A stretch of DNA of 58,502 bases from the NCBI RefSeq assembly GCF_023111095.1, contig NZ_JALGYW010000029.1, positions 1 through 58,502 of the forward strand, written 5' to 3'. Of this stretch, positions 43,383 to 53,832 are shown piece after piece. The DNA is from Maribellus sp. YY47. Its GTDB lineage: Bacteria; Bacteroidota; Bacteroidia; Bacteroidales; Prolixibacteraceae. How positions within the stretch are numbered: position 1 is the stretch's first letter; the number at the start of each line of letters is the position of its first letter. A program made the translations under genes and the position numbers. The notes under the pieces are model-generated. The model saw only the letters and a program-made list of their open reading frames with translations. It was not told the DNA's origin and made no database searches.

Positions 43383-46300
43383 ATGACGAAAAGTTTCGAC
43401 ATACTTGTTCATAAACTAAATACTTTTAAACTTAAGTACCATTCGTACCAGGTTATAAAAGGATTAGTGCTAAGTGCAGTTGTTTTGATTGTGTTATTAA
43501 CCGCTTTTTCTCTGATTGAATATTTTGGGTACTTGTCGACTGATGCCAGGAAAACGCTGTTTTATGGTTTTATTGTTTTTAGTGTTTTGCTTCTGGTAGG
43601 TTTTGTTGGAATTCCTCTGCTTCGGCTATTACATATTTTCAAACCACTTAATTTAAAGAGGACGACACTGTTAATTCAGAATCATTTTTCTGAAATACAA
43701 GATAAATTATTGAATATCATTGAATTATCAAATTATCAAGATAATAATGTTTCTGCTGATATTTTAATGGCCAGTATCGATCAGAAGATTGATGAATTAA
43801 AGGTTTTTAACTTTAATGAAGCTGTTAGTTTCAGAACTATTCGATTAATAGCTGTTTATCTCATGATTAGTGCAGCAGCTACTTTGGGATTGTTTATTAT
43901 CAATAGAAATATTTTTACCGAATCGGCGCATAGGATTATTCATTACAACGAAACCTTTGTTAAACCCGCACCTTTTACTTTTTATCTTCAAAATAAAGAG
44001 TTGAAAGCGAAAAAGGGAGATCCTTTTATTATTAAGGCAACTGCCGAAGGAAACGAAATTCCTCAGATTGCTTACATTAATATTGACGGGAATAACTACC
44101 TGATGAAATCGAGTGGGGAAGGAGCGTTCGAATTTGAAATGGCTTCGGTTATTAACCCGGTTAAGTTTTATTTTTCTGATTTGAAATACAAGTCTCAGTC
44201 TTATCAACTGCAATTATTACCCAAACCGGGTATTAACGGTTTTAAAACTGAAATAGATCCACCCGCTTACACTGCATTGAAAAGCCAGGTTTTTGATAAT
44301 ATTGGCGATTTGCAGGTACCCAACGGAGCTCGTATAAAATGGATTTTTAACGGAATCGATGTTGATTCGTTATATATTGTTGTAAACGATTCTGTTCGGA
44401 TAAACGCTAAAAATACGGATGAAGGATTTACCATTGAAAAGAGTTTTTATCAATCTTCGTCGTATAATGTTTTAATACAAAACAAAGTAACCGAACCAGA
44501 GCTTGCACTTTCCTATTCCGTTGATGTAATTCCCGATCTCTATCCAGAAATTGATGTGGTTCAGTTGCAGGATTCAACACATATTACACGGTATTTTTAT
44601 AAGGGAATGATAGGAGACGATTATGGTTTTTCTTCACTCAAATTTCACTATAATATCGATAATGCCGATTCCAGTATCACTATTCCCGTGGTAAAGAATT
44701 TAAGCGATCAGGAGTTTTATTTTAGTTACGATTTTAATGACTTACCCAACAAGGAAGGATTGATATCTTATTATTTTTCGGTAAGCGACAATGATGCGAT
44801 CAATCGTTATAAAACAACTACATCGAAAAGTTTTACCTTTCATTTTCCTACTCAAGAGGAAATTCAAGAGTTCGATACAGAACAGTTCAAGGCGCTTGAA
44901 AATATTTTGGATCAGAGTCAGATGTTGGCCAATGAAATTCAGCAGGATCTTAAAAATCTTCAGTTTAAAAACATGGATGCTTCGGTATCGGATTGGGATA
45001 AGTCGCAGATGGTCAACGATATCGTTCAAAAGCAAAATCAACTTGAAAAGTTATACGATCAGGTAAAACAAAGCAACGAGAATTTAAATAACTATTTAAA
45101 CTCGTTTGATAAACCAGATAATGATATTCTCGAAAAACAAAAACAGATTGAAGAACTTCTGGATGAAGTGTTTACGGATGAGCTAAAAAAGCTGATGGAA
45201 GAGTTTAATAAACTCGCTGAGGAGTTTGACAGTAAGAAATTGAATCAGCTGAGTAAAAACATGAATATGACATTCGACGATCTTCAAAAGCAATTAGACC
45301 GCAACCTGGAAATGCTTAAAAAGATGAAGATCGAGCAAAAACTCCAGGATGTGATTGATACAATAGAAGAGATGGCCGGCGAAGAGGAACAGTTAGCTGA
45401 TCAGGTTTTGGAGGAAAAGAACTTCGAAGAAGCGAAAGAGGAAGTTGAAAGGCATGATCAAGAAATGGAAAATCTTAGAAAGCAAATAAAGGATGCTTTA
45501 GAGATGAATAAGGAGCTTGAAAAGCCAATGATGTTTGATGAGTTCGATGAAGATTTTAAAAATGTGGATGAAAGCATAGAAGAAAGCAAAGAAAATCTGC
45601 AACAGAAAAACAAAAGGAAATCTGGTTCCAGTATAAAGGAGACGTCGGAGAAAATGAAGAATATGGCTTTTGGTATGCAGCAAATGCTGGATATGAACGG
45701 TCAGCAGCAGAATATGGAAAATATTCAGAATTTAAGGCAGATTCTAAGTAACCTGATTTACATTAGTTTCAACCAGGAAGATATTTTAAATGGTCTTAAC
45801 GGAGTCGATACAAAGGATCCGCAATTGGTTAAGTTTAACCAAAGCCAGAAACGGATAAAGGATCAAAGTATCATTGTAAGAGATTCTTTGTATGCACTGG
45901 CAATGAGGACCCCTCAAATTACCAGCACTGTAAACAATGAATTGGTTTCGCTCGAGATTAATCTCGATAAAGCGTCGTCTGAAATGGAAGAAGCACTTTT
46001 TCCGCAGGCCAGAGGTAGTCAGCAGTTTGTAATTACAGCAGCCAATAACCTTGCTTTATTACTGAACGAAGTGTTGGAACAAATCGAAAAGCAGCAAGCC
46101 AGCGCTCAGCCCGGAGATCAGCAATGCGAAAATCCCGGCGGTAGTGGTAGCGGAATGCAAGATTTAAAAGAGTCTTCTGAAAGTTTAAAAAAGCAGTTAG
46201 AGAACATGATTCAGCAAATGAAGAACGGTAGTAGTCAAGGGATGAGTCAACAACTTGGAGAGAGTTTAATGCAACACGAAATGATGCAGCAGATGATTCG

Positions 46301-46667
46301 GGAGATGATGAATAACGGTAGTGTTGGAAGCGGTGCAAAAAACATGCTGCAGCAGATCGATCAAATGCTCGAACAAAACCGTAAGGAATTGATGAGTAGA
46401 AATATAAACGCTGAAACAATTAAACGTCAGAATCTGATCACAACGCGATTGCTCGAAGCTGAAAAAGCTGAGATGGAAAGAGAGTATGAAGAGAAGCGTG
46501 AGTCGGAGAGTGCCGATGATTTTTACAGTAACCCCGTTAAATTTTTTGAGTATAAAGAAAAAGAAAACTACTCAATTGAATATTTAAACAAGAATTCTCA
46601 TAAATTGAACCACTTTTATAACAGTAAATACAAGCAGTATTTGAATAATATCAAAACCAACCAGTGA
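43383..46667 (+). CDS. DUF4175 family membrane protein with long coiled coils
   Basis: A 1094-residue protein from the ATG at 43383; the frame extends to a TTG at 43296 but the ATG gives the cleaner start. Two membrane helices lie at about 25-47 and 60-82, and a third near 150-172. A beta-rich extracytoplasmic region spans about 200-500. Long Q/E/K/N-rich coiled coils span about 510-1030, with repeated QQMLDMNGQQQNMEN-type stretches. This matches the DUF4175 family of Bacteroidota, of unknown function. It heads a tightly coupled operon of ATPase, RNase and tRNA-modification genes, and its stop overlaps the next GTG start. Confidence 0.82.
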   Translation: MTKSFDILVHKLNTFKLKYHSYQVIKGLVLSAVVLIVLLTAFSLIEYFGYLSTDARKTLFYGFIVFSVLLLVGFVGIPLLRLLHIFKPLNLKRTTLLIQNHFSEIQDKLLNIIELSNYQDNNVSADILMASIDQKIDELKVFNFNEAVSFRTIRLIAVYLMISAAATLGLFIINRNIFTESAHRIIHYNETFVKPAPFTFYLQNKELKAKKGDPFIIKATAEGNEIPQIAYINIDGNNYLMKSSGEGAFEFEMASVINPVKFYFSDLKYKSQSYQLQLLPKPGINGFKTEIDPPAYTALKSQVFDNIGDLQVPNGARIKWIFNGIDVDSLYIVVNDSVRINAKNTDEGFTIEKSFYQSSSYNVLIQNKVTEPELALSYSVDVIPDLYPEIDVVQLQDSTHITRYFYKGMIGDDYGFSSLKFHYNIDNADSSITIPVVKNLSDQEFYFSYDFNDLPNKEGLISYYFSVSDNDAINRYKTTTSKSFTFHFPTQEEIQEFDTEQFKALENILDQSQMLANEIQQDLKNLQFKNMDASVSDWDKSQMVNDIVQKQNQLEKLYDQVKQSNENLNNYLNSFDKPDNDILEKQKQIEELLDEVFTDELKKLMEEFNKLAEEFDSKKLNQLSKNMNMTFDDLQKQLDRNLEMLKKMKIEQKLQDVIDTIEEMAGEEEQLADQVLEEKNFEEAKEEVERHDQEMENLRKQIKDALEMNKELEKPMMFDEFDEDFKNVDESIEESKENLQQKNKRKSGSSIKETSEKMKNMAFGMQQMLDMNGQQQNMENIQNLRQILSNLIYISFNQEDILNGLNGVDTKDPQLVKFNQSQKRIKDQSIIVRDSLYALAMRTPQITSTVNNELVSLEINLDKASSEMEEALFPQARGSQQFVITAANNLALLLNEVLEQIEKQQASAQPGDQQCENPGGSGSGMQDLKESSESLKKQLENMIQQMKNGSSQGMSQQLGESLMQHEMMQQMIREMMNNGSVGSGAKNMLQQIDQMLEQNRKELMSRNINAETIKRQNLITTRLLEAEKAEMEREYEEKRESESADDFYSNPVKFFEYKEKENYSIEYLNKNSHKLNHFYNSKYKQYLNNIKTNQ

Positions 46668-47074
46668 TAGAACCGTCCCGTTACATATTGGTTATCAATT
46701 CTTCGCAAAACGAACTAACGAAAGCAGAAGCTTTTTTAAAAGATATTTTCGTAGCACATAAGCTACCTGATATTTGTTTTAATAAGGCTTATTTATGTCT
46801 TTCGGAAGCCGTAGTGAATTCAATTGTACACGGGAATAAAAATGTATTGCACAAAGAAATAAAAGTGAAAGTCGATTGTTTAACACACAGTCTTGTTGTT
46901 AGTGTAACCGACGAAGGAGAAGGTTTTGATTTTATAAATTTGCCTGATCCAACACATAGAAAGAATTTAAAAAAGGAATCAGGTAGAGGCATTCATATCA
47001 TTAAATCTTTGTCTGATTCCGTCGAATATAATCATATTGGAAACAGCCTCCAATTTAAAATTCAATGTAAATGA
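46664..47074 (+). CDS. RsbW/SpoIIAB-like ATP-binding protein
   Basis: A 136-residue GHKL ATPase domain alone. The N box is E48...N52 and HGN (56-58) in CLSEAVVNSIVHGNKN. The G1 box is DEGEGFD (83-89) and the G2 box GRGIHIIKSL (107-116). Such proteins are anti-sigma or switch kinases that phosphorylate a serine in an antagonist. Neither an antagonist nor a sigma-B-type factor is in the window. The GTG start overlaps the DUF4175 stop (GTGA) and the stop overlaps the ybeY start (ATGA), so it is translated with both. Confidence 0.88.
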   Translation: MIEPSRYILVINSSQNELTKAEAFLKDIFVAHKLPDICFNKAYLCLSEAVVNSIVHGNKNVLHKEIKVKVDCLTHSLVVSVTDEGEGFDFINLPDPTHRKNLKKESGRGIHIIKSLSDSVEYNHIGNSLQFKIQCK

Positions 47075-47508
47075 ATTCGGTAGAATTTTACTTCGAAGAC
47101 ATTGATCCCATTTCAATTCACGAAAATATTTTAAATTTGCAGCTTAATTCTTTGATTAAAAAAGAGTTAAAGGAAATGGGTGATATTTCGGTCATTTTTT
47201 GTTCTGATGAATACTTATTGGAAATGAACAAAGAGTACCTGAATCACGATTATTATACGGATATAATAACATTCGATTATGTCGAAGGTGATGTTATTTC
47301 CGGAGATCTTTTCATCAGTATTGACAGGGTACGGGAAAACGCTCAGCAATTCAATTCTACGCTCTTAAAAGAGCTTTACAGAGTTGTTTTCCATGGCACT
47401 TTACACTTGGTTGGGTATAAGGATAAAACAGACGATGAAAAGGTTTTAATGCGAAGTAAAGAAGATTTCTATCTGGGTGAAGTTGATTTTAAGGGGTTGG
47501 ATATATGA
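47071..47508 (+). CDS. ybeY: endoribonuclease YbeY (16S rRNA maturation)
   Basis: A 145-residue metal-dependent RNase acting in 16S rRNA 3'-end processing and ribosome quality control. The motif is [18 protein letters not shown]108 and H112 are present, but the third histidine of the usual H-x3-H-x5-H is aspartate (D118), a variant I associate with Bacteroidota. [18 protein letters not shown] is typical of the fold. It overlaps both neighbours by ATGA. Confidence 0.9.
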   Translation: MNSVEFYFEDIDPISIHENILNLQLNSLIKKELKEMGDISVIFCSDEYLLEMNKEYLNHDYYTDIITFDYVEGDVISGDLFISIDRVRENAQQFNSTLLKELYRVVFHGTLHLVGYKDKTDDEKVLMRSKEDFYLGEVDFKGLDI

Positions 47509-49385
47509 TACCAAAATATGATGTGATTGTGGTAGGAGGTGGGCATGCCGGATGCGAGGCTGCAGCCGCTGCTGCTAATTTAGGCTCAAAAACCTTACTG
47601 ATTACAATGGATATGACCAAATACGGTCAGATGTCCTGTAATCCGGCAATGGGAGGTATAGCAAAGGGGCAAATTGTTCGGGAAATTGATGCTTTAGGCG
47701 GTTATTCAGGAATTATAGCGGATAAAACTACTATTCAGTTTAGAATGCTCAACCGTTCGAAAGGTCCTGCTATGTGGAGTCCTCGTGCGCAAAACGACCG
47801 TTTCCGGTTTACCGAAGAATGGCGTAATGTGCTGGAAAACATTGATAATCTGGATCTTTGGCAAGACGCTGTGGTCGGTTTATTGATTGATAATAAGCAA
47901 GTTAAAGGGGTTAGAACAAAAATTGGAATAGAATTTCAGTCGAATACAGTAATTCTTACCAATGGTACTTTTCTTAACGGTTTAATGCATATCGGTGCAT
48001 CTAAAATGCAAGGTGGACGGATTGGCGAGTCGGCTTCTTACAACATAACAGAACAGTTGTTTGATAACGGGTTTAAAACCGGCCGTTTAAAAACAGGAAC
48101 ACCCGTTAGAATTGATGGCAGAACTATTGATTTTAGTCGATTAACAGAGCAAAAGGGAGATGAAGGTCATTTCAAGTTTTCATACTTACCTGAAGCAAAA
48201 TCGACGTTAAAACAGCGTTCTTGTTGGATCACTTATACCAGTCCTGAAGTTCATGGCGAATTGGAAAAAGGTTTTGAATTTTCTCCTATGTTCGATGGAA
48301 CCATTCAAGGTGCCGGACCTCGTTATTGTCCAAGCATAGAATCTAAGCTTATTACGTTTGCTGAAAAGCAACAACATCAGTTGTTTCTTGAACCTGAAGG
48401 CGAGAATACCATAGAATATTACCTTAATGGTTTTTCTTCATCGCTTCCCTGGGATGTGCAATTAAACGCATTAAATAAAATACCCGGATTGGAAAACGCG
48501 AAAATATTCAGGCCAGGATACGCGATTGAATACGATTATTTCGATCCCACTCAATTGCATCACACACTGGAAACTAAACTGGTTGGAAATCTTTATTTTG
48601 CCGGGCAAATTAACGGAACAACTGGTTATGAAGAGGCTGGAGCCCAAGGTATTATGGCCGGAATTAATTCCCATTTAAAAGCGCAAGGTGCTAAAAAAGA
48701 GTTCATTTTGAATAGAGATGAAGCTTATATTGGGGTATTAATTGACGATTTGGTGACAAAGGGAGTGGATGAACCTTATCGTATGTTTACCAGCCGGGCT
48801 GAATATCGTATTTTGTTACGACAGGATAATGCTGATATTCGTTTAACACCTCGTTCTTTTGAATTAGGTTTGGCAAAAGAGGAACGTATTCATTTATTGG
48901 AGGAGAAATACGACTGGATAAACCAGATTATAACGTTTACAAAAGATTTTTCTGTTAAACCAAGATTTGTAAACGAGTTTCTTTCAAGAAGCGGTACTTC
49001 TGAACTCAAACAAGGAGTAAAGTTGTATGATATTATTTTACGTCCTCAGATTTCGATATTTGATTTAATTGAAGTGATCACTCCATTTGAAGCGTTTCTC
49101 AAAGATTTACCGGAATCGCGTAAATATGAAATTATTGAGGGTGCTGAGATTGCAATCAAATACGAAGGTTATATAAATCGTGAAAAACAGCTAGCCGAAA
49201 AGTTTGTTAAGCTGGATAATATAATAATTGAAGATAAATTTAATTATAGTGAATTAAAATCACTATCAACCGAAGCCCGCCAAAAACTCGAAAAAATACG
49301 ACCTAAAACAATTGGACAGGCGAAAAGGATATCTGGTGTTTCACCCGCTGATATCAATGTTCTTTTGGTAATGATGGGTCGATAA
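47505..49385 (+). CDS. mnmG: tRNA uridine-5-carboxymethylaminomethyl modification enzyme MnmG
   Basis: A 626-residue FAD protein that works with MnmE on U34 of several tRNAs. It has the dinucleotide motif [18 protein letters not shown] at the start, [24 protein letters not shown], and the C-terminal helical domain ([26 protein letters not shown]). Full length. It is coupled to ybeY by ATGA overlap. A parS-like site begins at the base directly after its stop. Linkage of mnmG (gidA) to origin-proximal DNA is common in bacteria. Confidence 0.97.
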   Translation: MIPKYDVIVVGGGHAGCEAAAAAANLGSKTLLITMDMTKYGQMSCNPAMGGIAKGQIVREIDALGGYSGIIADKTTIQFRMLNRSKGPAMWSPRAQNDRFRFTEEWRNVLENIDNLDLWQDAVVGLLIDNKQVKGVRTKIGIEFQSNTVILTNGTFLNGLMHIGASKMQGGRIGESASYNITEQLFDNGFKTGRLKTGTPVRIDGRTIDFSRLTEQKGDEGHFKFSYLPEAKSTLKQRSCWITYTSPEVHGELEKGFEFSPMFDGTIQGAGPRYCPSIESKLITFAEKQQHQLFLEPEGENTIEYYLNGFSSSLPWDVQLNALNKIPGLENAKIFRPGYAIEYDYFDPTQLHHTLETKLVGNLYFAGQINGTTGYEEAGAQGIMAGINSHLKAQGAKKEFILNRDEAYIGVLIDDLVTKGVDEPYRMFTSRAEYRILLRQDNADIRLTPRSFELGLAKEERIHLLEEKYDWINQIITFTKDFSVKPRFVNEFLSRSGTSELKQGVKLYDIILRPQISIFDLIEVITPFEAFLKDLPESRKYEIIEGAEIAIKYEGYINREKQLAEKFVKLDNIIIEDKFNYSELKSLSTEARQKLEKIRPKTIGQAKRISGVSPADINVLLVMMGR

Positions 49386-49401
49386 CGTTTCACGTGGAAC
49401 A
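49386..49401. promoter_or_regulatory. parS-like ParB binding site 1
   Basis: CGTTTCACGTGGAACA matches TGTTNCACGTGNAACA at 13 of 14 fixed positions; only the first base differs. It is palindromic around CACGTG and lies between the mnmG stop and apt start. Confidence 0.7.
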
Positions 49402-49413
49402 ATAATATTTAAA

Positions 49414-49935
49414 ATGGATTTAAAAAAAGAAATTAGAGAGATTGCTGATTATCCAAAAGAGGGGATAAGTTTCAAAGATATTACAACACTTTTTTTGAAT
49501 CGGGATGCCATGCGGTATGTTACCGATTCTATTTGTGATCGATTTAAAGATAAAGGAATAACAAAGGTTGTTGGTCTGGAAGCGCGGGGATTTGTGTTTG
49601 GAGGTGCTCTGGCGAATCAGTTAAATGCAGGTTTTGTTCCGGTTCGTAAGCGAGGAAAACTGCCTTTTGATATTTTACAGGAGACGTATGATTTGGAATA
49701 TGGCAGTGATGTGGTAGAAATGCATGCAGATGCATTAACAAGTGACGATGTAATTTTAATTCATGACGATTTGTTGGCCACAGGAGGAACAGCAGTAGCT
49801 GCGCTTAAACTTGCTCAAAAATGTGGGGTGAAGCAAATTTTTTTCAGTTTTATTTGTGATTTGGAGTTTATTGAAACCCCAAATAAACAACTTTTGCGCG
49901 ATTACGAAACACAGGTTTTGGTTAAATATAATTAG
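49414..49935 (+). CDS. apt: adenine phosphoribosyltransferase
   Basis: A 173-residue purine salvage enzyme making AMP from adenine and PRPP. The PRPP-binding motif VILIHDDLLATGGTAVAA (about 111-128) and the adenine-site stretch VGLEARGFVFGGALA (about 53-67) are intact. It lies 28 bases after mnmG, with a parS-like site between, and 3 bases before uvrC. It competes for adenine with the deaminase at 4916. Confidence 0.96.
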   Translation: MDLKKEIREIADYPKEGISFKDITTLFLNRDAMRYVTDSICDRFKDKGITKVVGLEARGFVFGGALANQLNAGFVPVRKRGKLPFDILQETYDLEYGSDVVEMHADALTSDDVILIHDDLLATGGTAVAALKLAQKCGVKQIFFSFICDLEFIETPNKQLLRDYETQVLVKYN

Positions 49936-49938
49936 TAT

Positions 49939-51768
49939 TTGAAATATAAAGCTAAAAATAGTGATCTGGACCATCTGAAAGAGTTGTTGGTTGTCTTGCC
50001 GCATCAGCCCGGAATTTATCAGTTTTTTGATGCTTCCGGGATTATTATTTATATAGGTAAGGCAAAGGATTTAAAAAAGCGGGTTTCTTCTTACTTTTCA
50101 AAGCAACACGAGCATCGAAAAACAGCTATGCTCGTGCGGAATATTGCAGATATAAGGCATATGGTTGTGGAGAGCGAGCAGGATGCTTTGTTGTTGGAAA
50201 ATAATCTTATCAAGAAATATCAGCCCCGTTATAATATCCGGTTAAAAGACGATAAGAGTTATCCGTGGATATGTGTGAAAAACGAACCTTTCCCAAGGGT
50301 TTTTAAAACTCGGAATTTAGTTCGTGACGGATCCCGATATTTTGGGCCGTACACGTCCTTTTATACCGTTCAAACCTTGCTTGATTTGTTTAAATCGGAA
50401 TATAAATTAAGAACGTGTAATTATAATTTAAGCAAGGAAAATATAGCTGCAGGTAAGTTTAAGGTTTGTCTGGAATATCATATTGGTAATTGTCTTGGTC
50501 CTTGTGAAGGATATGTTTCTGAGGATAGTTATCAGCAGGGGATAATGGACATAAAGGATATATTGCAAGGAAACGTATCTGGAGTTATCAAGCATTTGGA
50601 GTTGTTAATGGCTGATATGTCTTCTGAATTGAAGTTTGAAGAGGCAATTAAGATCAAGGGAAAGTACGATTCATTAAAGCGTTATCAGAGTCGGTCGACA
50701 GTGGTTTCTCCTGTTATTACGGATGTGGATGTGTTTTCGATTGATGAGAATGAGACGCATGCTTTTATTAATTATCTTAAAATTATCCGTGGTGCCATTA
50801 TTCAAACGTTTACTTTGGAAATAAAAAAAGGTCTTGAAGAAAGTACAAAAGAGCTTTTAATGGCCGGCATCGTTGATATTCGACAGAAAATATTTAGTAA
50901 TGCCCGCGAGATTTTAGTACCTTTTAAACTCGATCAGGTACTTCAAAATGTCGAATTTAAAGTACCGCAGAGAGGGGATAAAAAGCAATTATTGGATCTG
51001 TCTATTCGAAATGCAAAGTATTTCAGACTTGAAAAGGAGAAGCAAGTTGTATTGAAAAATCCGCAAGTGAAAACCGATCGGATCTTAAATGCTATTAAAA
51101 AGGACCTTCAATTACAAGAGTTGCCCGAGTTGATTGAATGTTTCGATAATAGCAATTTGCAGGGTACACATCCTGTTGCTGCCTGCGTGGTATTTAAAAA
51201 TGCAAAACCCTTAAAGCGCGAATACCGCCATTTTAATATTAAAACTGTTGAAGGTCCGAATGATTTCGCTTCAATGGAGGAGGTGGTTTATCGGCGCTAC
51301 AAACGGTTATTGGATGAAGAAAAGCCGTTACCTCAGTTGATTGTTATTGATGGAGGGAAAGGGCAACTTTCTTCTGCTGTAAATGCCCTGGATCGGCTTA
51401 ATCTTCGAGGTAAAATTTCAATTATTGGGATAGCAAAACGTCTGGAAGAAATTTATTTTCCCGGAGATTCTATACCTGTTTACATTAGTAAAAATTCCGA
51501 AACATTAAAAGTTATTCAGCAGTTACGCGACGAAGCCCATCGCTTTGGAATTACTTTTCATCGGAATAAGCGTTCTAAAAGTTTTATTGGATCTGAATTG
51601 AACGGAATTGAAGGGATAGGAGAGAAGACTGCAGAGAAATTGCTAAAGGAATTTAAGTCTGTTAAAAACATCCAAAATCAGACAGAAGAGCAGATCGCCG
51701 AAGTAATTGGTAAGGCAAAAGCTAAAATTGTGACTACCTATTTTAGTAGCAAAGATGGAGGTAAATAA
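49939..51768 (+). CDS. uvrC: excinuclease ABC subunit C
   Basis: A 609-residue dual-incision nuclease of nucleotide excision repair. In order it has a GIY-YIG domain (QPGIYQFFDASGIIIYIGKAKDLKKRV, about 19-45), a UVR motif (FEEAIKIKGKYDSLKRY, about 230), the RNase H-like domain with ECFDNSNLQGTHPVA and VIDGGKGQL, and helix-hairpin-helix repeats (LNGIEGIGEKTAEKLLKEF). The start is a TTG at 49939, 3 bases after apt; no ATG lies in the right place. It overlaps mnmA by 14 bases. Confidence 0.96.
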   Translation: MKYKAKNSDLDHLKELLVVLPHQPGIYQFFDASGIIIYIGKAKDLKKRVSSYFSKQHEHRKTAMLVRNIADIRHMVVESEQDALLLENNLIKKYQPRYNIRLKDDKSYPWICVKNEPFPRVFKTRNLVRDGSRYFGPYTSFYTVQTLLDLFKSEYKLRTCNYNLSKENIAAGKFKVCLEYHIGNCLGPCEGYVSEDSYQQGIMDIKDILQGNVSGVIKHLELLMADMSSELKFEEAIKIKGKYDSLKRYQSRSTVVSPVITDVDVFSIDENETHAFINYLKIIRGAIIQTFTLEIKKGLEESTKELLMAGIVDIRQKIFSNAREILVPFKLDQVLQNVEFKVPQRGDKKQLLDLSIRNAKYFRLEKEKQVVLKNPQVKTDRILNAIKKDLQLQELPELIECFDNSNLQGTHPVAACVVFKNAKPLKREYRHFNIKTVEGPNDFASMEEVVYRRYKRLLDEEKPLPQLIVIDGGKGQLSSAVNALDRLNLRGKISIIGIAKRLEEIYFPGDSIPVYISKNSETLKVIQQLRDEAHRFGITFHRNKRSKSFIGSELNGIEGIGEKTAEKLLKEFKSVKNIQNQTEEQIAEVIGKAKAKIVTTYFSSKDGGK

Positions 51769-52810
51769 TCGTGTGCTTCTTGGAATGAGCGGTGGTATTG
51801 ATAGTTCAGTGGCTGCTGTTATTTTAAAGGAAAAAGGATTTGAGGTTGTTGGTATTAGTTTTCAGTTTAGCGGTTCGGATAAACAATGTGATGAAAGTTT
51901 TCGCGATGCTCGTGAATTAGCTGCTAAGCTTAAGATACCTCACATTGTAGTTGATCTTAGAGATGAGTTTAAAAATACAATCATAAAATATTTTATTGAG
52001 GAATATCTTCAGGGCCGAACACCATTTCCGTGTGCGTATTGTAATCCTCGTTTGAAATTTCATTACCTCGAAAAATATGCGAATGAGCATAACTGTTATT
52101 ACATTTCAACCGGGCATTATGTGAAAACAGGAATTCATAAAGGTGAAAAATATTTGTTTGCCGGGGACGACCCGGATAAAGATCAGACTTTTTTTCTGTG
52201 GGGACTAAAACGAGAAGTTGTTGACCGTTTACTTTTTCCTTTAGGTGAAAGTATAAAAACAGAGATTAGAAACTTAGCCAGCGAAAAAGGATTTAAAAGT
52301 TTATCGGAGAAAAAAGATAGTTTAGGAATCTGTTTTATTGAAGGAAATAACTACAGAAAATTTTTGGAAGAAAACGGAATTCAATCTACTCCCGGTAATT
52401 TTATTTATCATAATAATGAAATTATTGGGCGGCACAAAGGAATTAGCAATTATACCATCGGACAACGACGGGGATTAGGCTTAAATCTCAATTTTCCCGT
52501 TTTTGTGGCAGAAATTCGTCTAGATACTAACGAAATTGTGTTGGCGAAATACGAAGATTTGTACCGTAATAAAATCTTTCTGAGTAACTATTATTTTATT
52601 GATAAAGAGATTTTTAACGAGAGTGTAGATCTAACGGTTAAAGTACGATACAGGCTTCAGGAAACGCCCTGTAGATTGCATATTTTAGACGAGGCTAGGG
52701 CAGAGGTCGAATTATTACAACCTGAAGCCATGATTTCACCCGGACAAACAGCTGTATTTTATGATGGCGACAGATTAGTAGGCGGAGGTTTCATTGAATC
52801 GGCCGAATAG
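51755..52810 (+). CDS. mnmA: tRNA-specific 2-thiouridylase MnmA
   Basis: A 351-residue enzyme that thiolates U34 of tRNA(Lys, Glu, Gln), working on the same base as MnmG. The PP-loop SGGIDSS is at 12-18. The catalytic cysteine pair is C93 (FPCAYCNP) and C193 (LGICFIEG). IGQRRGLGL and the C-terminal beta barrel are present. It overlaps uvrC by 14 bases and closes the operon, convergent with rsgA. Confidence 0.95.
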   Translation: MEVNNRVLLGMSGGIDSSVAAVILKEKGFEVVGISFQFSGSDKQCDESFRDARELAAKLKIPHIVVDLRDEFKNTIIKYFIEEYLQGRTPFPCAYCNPRLKFHYLEKYANEHNCYYISTGHYVKTGIHKGEKYLFAGDDPDKDQTFFLWGLKREVVDRLLFPLGESIKTEIRNLASEKGFKSLSEKKDSLGICFIEGNNYRKFLEENGIQSTPGNFIYHNNEIIGRHKGISNYTIGQRRGLGLNLNFPVFVAEIRLDTNEIVLAKYEDLYRNKIFLSNYYFIDKEIFNESVDLTVKVRYRLQETPCRLHILDEARAEVELLQPEAMISPGQTAVFYDGDRLVGGGFIESAE

Positions 52811-52826
52811 ATTTTATCTATTAAAA

Positions 52827-53777
52827 TTAAAAAGCAGGTCGATACTTTTCATCGCCTTCCAAAAGGCCCAGATAACTGATAAATCTCGATGGAGCAATTT
52901 CACCATTATCCACTGCCTGCTTAACGGCACAACCCGGTTCGTGGGTGTGAGAACAATTGTTGTACTGGCAATTTTCTGAGGTCTTAAATATTTCGACAAA
53001 ATAATGCGAAATTTCCCACGGTTCCATCTCCAGCATACCAAAGGCTTTAATTCCCGGAGTATCGATGATATAGCCGCCAAAATCGAGTTTAAACAGCTCT
53101 GAATACGTAGTGGTGTGTTTACCGGTTTTATGCAGATCAGAAATTTCTTTTGTTTTAAGGTTTAAACCGGGCTGTATTTGATTGATCAAAGTTGATTTTC
53201 CAACTCCACTGTGCCCGTTTACTACGTTGGTTTTATTTTTGAGTGCATTTTTGAGTTCATCAACGCCATCTCCGTTATTAGCCGAAGTGCCCAGGCATTT
53301 GTAGCCAATGCTCTCGTAGATCGCCATCAAATCCTTCATTTTTTGGGTTTGTTCGGCATTGTACCTGTCGGTTTTATTAAACACCAGCATAACCGGAATT
53401 CGGTAGGCTTCAGCCGATGCGAGGTAACGGTCGATAAAAGTGGTGGTGGTAACCGGGTAGTCGATGGTTACGATCAGAATTGCCTGGTCGATATTGGCAG
53501 CAATAATGTGTGCCTGCTTCGATAGGTTGATCGAACGGCGGATGATGTAATTCTTTCGCTCCGCAATGGCGCTTATAAGGCCTATTTTAGCGTCTTTTTC
53601 GTTGGCAGATACGGTTTGAAGGGAAAAACTCACGCGATCGCCTACAGTGACAGGATTCGTGTTTTTAATGCCTTTTATCCGGAAGTTGCCTTTTATTTTG
53701 CATTCAAAGGTATTTCCTTCTTCATCCTCTACTGTGTACCAGCTTCCTGTTGATTTTATGACCAGTCCTTGTTTCAA
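52827..53777 (-). CDS. rsgA: small ribosomal subunit biogenesis GTPase RsgA
   Basis: A 316-residue circularly permuted GTPase of late 30S assembly. An N-terminal OB fold (about 1-70) is followed by G4 NKTD (134-137), then G1 GHSGVGKST (188-196), then G3 DTPG (239-242), the permuted order that defines the family. The zinc finger uses C270, C275, H277 and C283 ([16 protein letters not shown]). It is monocistronic with its own promoter. Confidence 0.96.
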   Translation of the reverse strand: MKQGLVIKSTGSWYTVEDEEGNTFECKIKGNFRIKGIKNTNPVTVGDRVSFSLQTVSANEKDAKIGLISAIAERKNYIIRRSINLSKQAHIIAANIDQAILIVTIDYPVTTTTFIDRYLASAEAYRIPVMLVFNKTDRYNAEQTQKMKDLMAIYESIGYKCLGTSANNGDGVDELKNALKNKTNVVNGHSGVGKSTLINQIQPGLNLKTKEISDLHKTGKHTTTYSELFKLDFGGYIIDTPGIKAFGMLEMEPWEISHYFVEIFKTSENCQYNNCSHTHEPGCAVKQAVDNGEIAPSRFISYLGLLEGDEKYRPAF

Positions 53778-53793
53778 AATATTTCTTTTGCTG

Positions 53794-53824
53794 CAAAGGT
53801 AGTCGAAATACTAATTCCCCGAAA
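53794..53824 (-). promoter_or_regulatory. promoter of rsgA
   Basis: The minus strand reads TACCTTTG at 53801-53794, a full TAnnTTTG match. TTTC at 53824-53821 is 19 bases upstream, in the -33 position. The -7 box ends 16 bases before the ATG. Confidence 0.55.
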
Positions 53825-53832
53825 CTCAAACA

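Noticed and set aside
52906-52914. TTATCCACT, resembling a DnaA box near the parS-like sites
   Set aside because: One mismatched copy inside rsgA; no second box nearby, so no case for an origin within the window.
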